A DNA stretch of 64,000 nucleotides from Ruminococcus sp. (GTDB lineage Bacteria > Bacillota > Clostridia > Lachnospirales > Lachnospiraceae). Positions 62,830-64,000 of this stretch are shown here, one piece after another (the first letter of the stretch is position 1; every line of letters begins with the position of its first letter). Under the pieces are notes generated by a model that saw only the letters and a list, made by a program, of their open reading frames with translations, did not search any database and was not told the origin of the DNA. The stretch covers positions 1 through 64,000 of the forward strand of contig JACERV010000025.1 of the NCBI GenBank assembly GCA_013911065.1, written 5' to 3'. Made by a program: the position numbers and the translations under genes.

Positions 62830-63627
62830 ATGATCAAATTAGTAGCAAGTGATCTGGACGGCACGCTTCTTCAGGGCAGTGCACAAAAACCCACGCCTCG
62901 TGCCATTGAGCTGATTCATCAGCTTACACAAAAAGGCATATATTTTGTAGCTGCCAGCGGAAGACAGTATGATAATCAAAGAAGGATGTTCGAAGAGATT
63001 AAAGATGAAATTTCTTATATTGCAGAAAACGGCTCCCTCTGTATACATAAGGGAAAAGTCATTTCCCGTGCTACGATTCAGGATGACCTTGTCGCCAAAA
63101 TTATTACAGAACTTAAACGCCAAAAGCATTTTGAAATTATGTTGTCAAAGGAAGACGCCTGTTATCTGGAGAATAATGACCCGGTATTTGTCAATTATAT
63201 CGTAGATATTATGCAGAATACCGTCAAAATTGTGGAAGACCTTTCGAAAGTAGAAGGACCTATTCTGAAGATTGCCATATGCAGCATGGAAGACGGGCCA
63301 CACATCGTAGATAAATATCTCAAATACCTGCAGGATATGTTTGACAGTGAGATTAAAACCGTAACCTCCGGAAATACATGGATTGATTTCCTCGCTCCGG
63401 GATCTAATAAAGGAACGGCGCTGGAAAGCCTGATAAACCTCCTGGGTGTGAAACCGGAGGAATGTATGGTTTTCGGGGATCAGTACAATGACGTAGAGAT
63501 GCTCCAGCTTGCCGGCACCAGCTATGCAATGTCTAATGCGGCGCCAGGAATATCCTACTACTCTACTTACGTAACAAGATCTGTAGAGGAAGTATTGGAA
63601 GACCTGCTTTCTGAAGTTGAAGAATAG
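62830..63627 (+). CDS. Cof-type HAD-IIB phosphatase
   Basis: A 265-aa HAD hydrolase. Motif I DLDGTLL (D8, D10); motif IV GDQYNDVEML (about 214-223); a C2 cap lies between. Cof proteins dephosphorylate sugar phosphates or other metabolites; substrate unknown. ATG 62830 follows GGAGG; the frame also allows ATG 62818 without a site. Followed by a strong hairpin. Confidence 0.92.
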   Translation: MIKLVASDLDGTLLQGSAQKPTPRAIELIHQLTQKGIYFVAASGRQYDNQRRMFEEIKDEISYIAENGSLCIHKGKVISRATIQDDLVAKIITELKRQKHFEIMLSKEDACYLENNDPVFVNYIVDIMQNTVKIVEDLSKVEGPILKIAICSMEDGPHIVDKYLKYLQDMFDSEIKTVTSGNTWIDFLAPGSNKGTALESLINLLGVKPEECMVFGDQYNDVEMLQLAGTSYAMSNAAPGISYYSTYVTRSVEEVLEDLLSEVEE

Positions 63628-63640
63628 AAAATAATCCTAA

Positions 63641-63669
63641 AAATGCTGCCGGATGGTCCGGCAGCATTT
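63641..63669 (+). terminator. Terminator after the HAD gene
   Basis: A perfect 13-bp stem AAATGCTGCCGGA / TCCGGCAGCATTT with a 3-base loop, 14 bases after the stop. Confidence 0.85.
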
Positions 63670-63671
63670 CC

Positions 63672-63738
63672 TACTTATGGGACTGCTAACATTCAAGAAG
63701 ATGTACTTATTGAACTACTAAGGTTCAATAAGGTATAC
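63672..63738. repeat. Two tandem palindromic repeats
   Basis: The second copy has a perfect 10-bp stem CTTATTGAAC / GTTCAATAAG (63706-63715, 63723-63732); the first is diverged. Same family as above, here between the HAD terminator and the regulator gene. Confidence 0.75.
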
Positions 63739-63740
63739 TT

Positions 63741-64000
63741 CTATGCTATCACCAACGGTACCTGTTCTTTCTCCGCCCGTCTGATATATTCCTTATTTAC
63801 CTGATTATCGGTGATAATCTTATAAATTCCCTTGAGCGGGGATATCACTGACAAATACCCTCCTCCGAACTTGCTGCTGTCAGCCAGCACATATACCTTA
63901 TCTGTTGTTTTTAGGATTGCTTGTTTCACCTGCATCTGAGGTGTTGCTATGGAAGTAATTCCCACATCAAAGTTAATACTATGTACACCAATGAAAGCTT
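63741..64000 (-). CDS. DeoR/GlpR-family regulator, C-terminal part (cut by window end)
   Basis: The frame remains open to the right edge; about 86 residues are visible (AFIGVHSINFDVGITSIATP...). DeoR-type C-terminal sugar-phosphate sensor: a KQAILKTTDKVYVLADSSKFG segment is typical. The HTH amino part lies outside the window. A GTG inside the frame at 63965 is unlikely to be the true start. Confidence 0.85.
   Translation of the reverse strand, partial: AFIGVHSINFDVGITSIATPQMQVKQAILKTTDKVYVLADSSKFGGGYLSVISPLKGIYKIITDNQVNKEYIRRAEKEQVPLVIA

Overview
The window looks like low-to-mid GC Firmicutes DNA, most likely an anaerobic diazotroph of the Clostridia (Lachnospiraceae-like). The evidence is a Clostridium pasteurianum-type nitrogenase operon with a long NifD insertion, a short NifK and a NifN-B fusion; a murB-rapZ-whiA-HPr cluster; and AGGAGG-type ribosome binding sites throughout. 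The genus is inference; no database was searched.

Layout. (1) Positions 1-8755, minus strand: nitrogenase operon nifH-nifI1-nifI2-nifD-nifK-nifE-nifN-B. Its leader carries a terminator-like hairpin between a candidate promoter and the nifH ribosome binding site. No nifV, nifS, nifU, nifA or molybdate transporter lies in the window. (2) Positions 9148-48984: a complete-looking siphovirus prophage of about 39.8 kb inserted in the 3' end of a tRNA-Glu(CUC) gene (48974-49045). The displaced tRNA end and its terminator are at 9096-9160. (3) Positions 48974-64000: host core genes, namely tRNA-Glu, a diacylglycerol kinase-family gene, murB-rapZ-whiA-crh, a CNNM/CBS transporter-like protein, dapB, an amidase, an unusual PPDK-N protein, glmM, an FAD oxidoreductase, a HAD phosphatase and the C-terminal part of a DeoR-type regulator. 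A family of 33-36 bp palindromic repeats lies between these host genes.

Prophage organisation from right to left: integrase, zinc-ribbon membrane protein and CI-like repressor on the plus strand; a divergent Cro-like gene with a consensus promoter and paired operators; an early operon with YqaJ exonuclease, DUF1351, RecT, PDDEXK nuclease, replication protein and C5 methyltransferase; a plus-strand cupin cassette; a second tyrosine recombinase with a candidate antisense RNA in its leader; an ArpU/RinA-like late regulator; a separately promoted TIR/deoxyribosyltransferase-like gene flanked by terminators; terminase, portal, a MuF head protein ending in a nuclease-like toxin domain followed by a small candidate immunity gene; scaffold, capsid and connectors; tail genes with a programmed -1 frameshift site; tape measure, tail tip and fibres; XhlA, holin and endolysin; an XRE regulator; and a LexA-box-controlled operon of a Y-family polymerase, an unknown protein and an SRAP (HMCES/YedK) protein.

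The most notable candidates for new biology are the autonomous TIR-like cassette (33226-34110), the MuF-toxin/immunity pair (27824-29583), the candidate antisense RNA opposite the recombinase leader (35957-36047), the nif leader attenuator, the covarying palindromic repeat family, and the 864-aa RecA-like/PPDK-N protein. Many start codons were moved from the longest open frame to the one with a properly spaced ribosome binding site.
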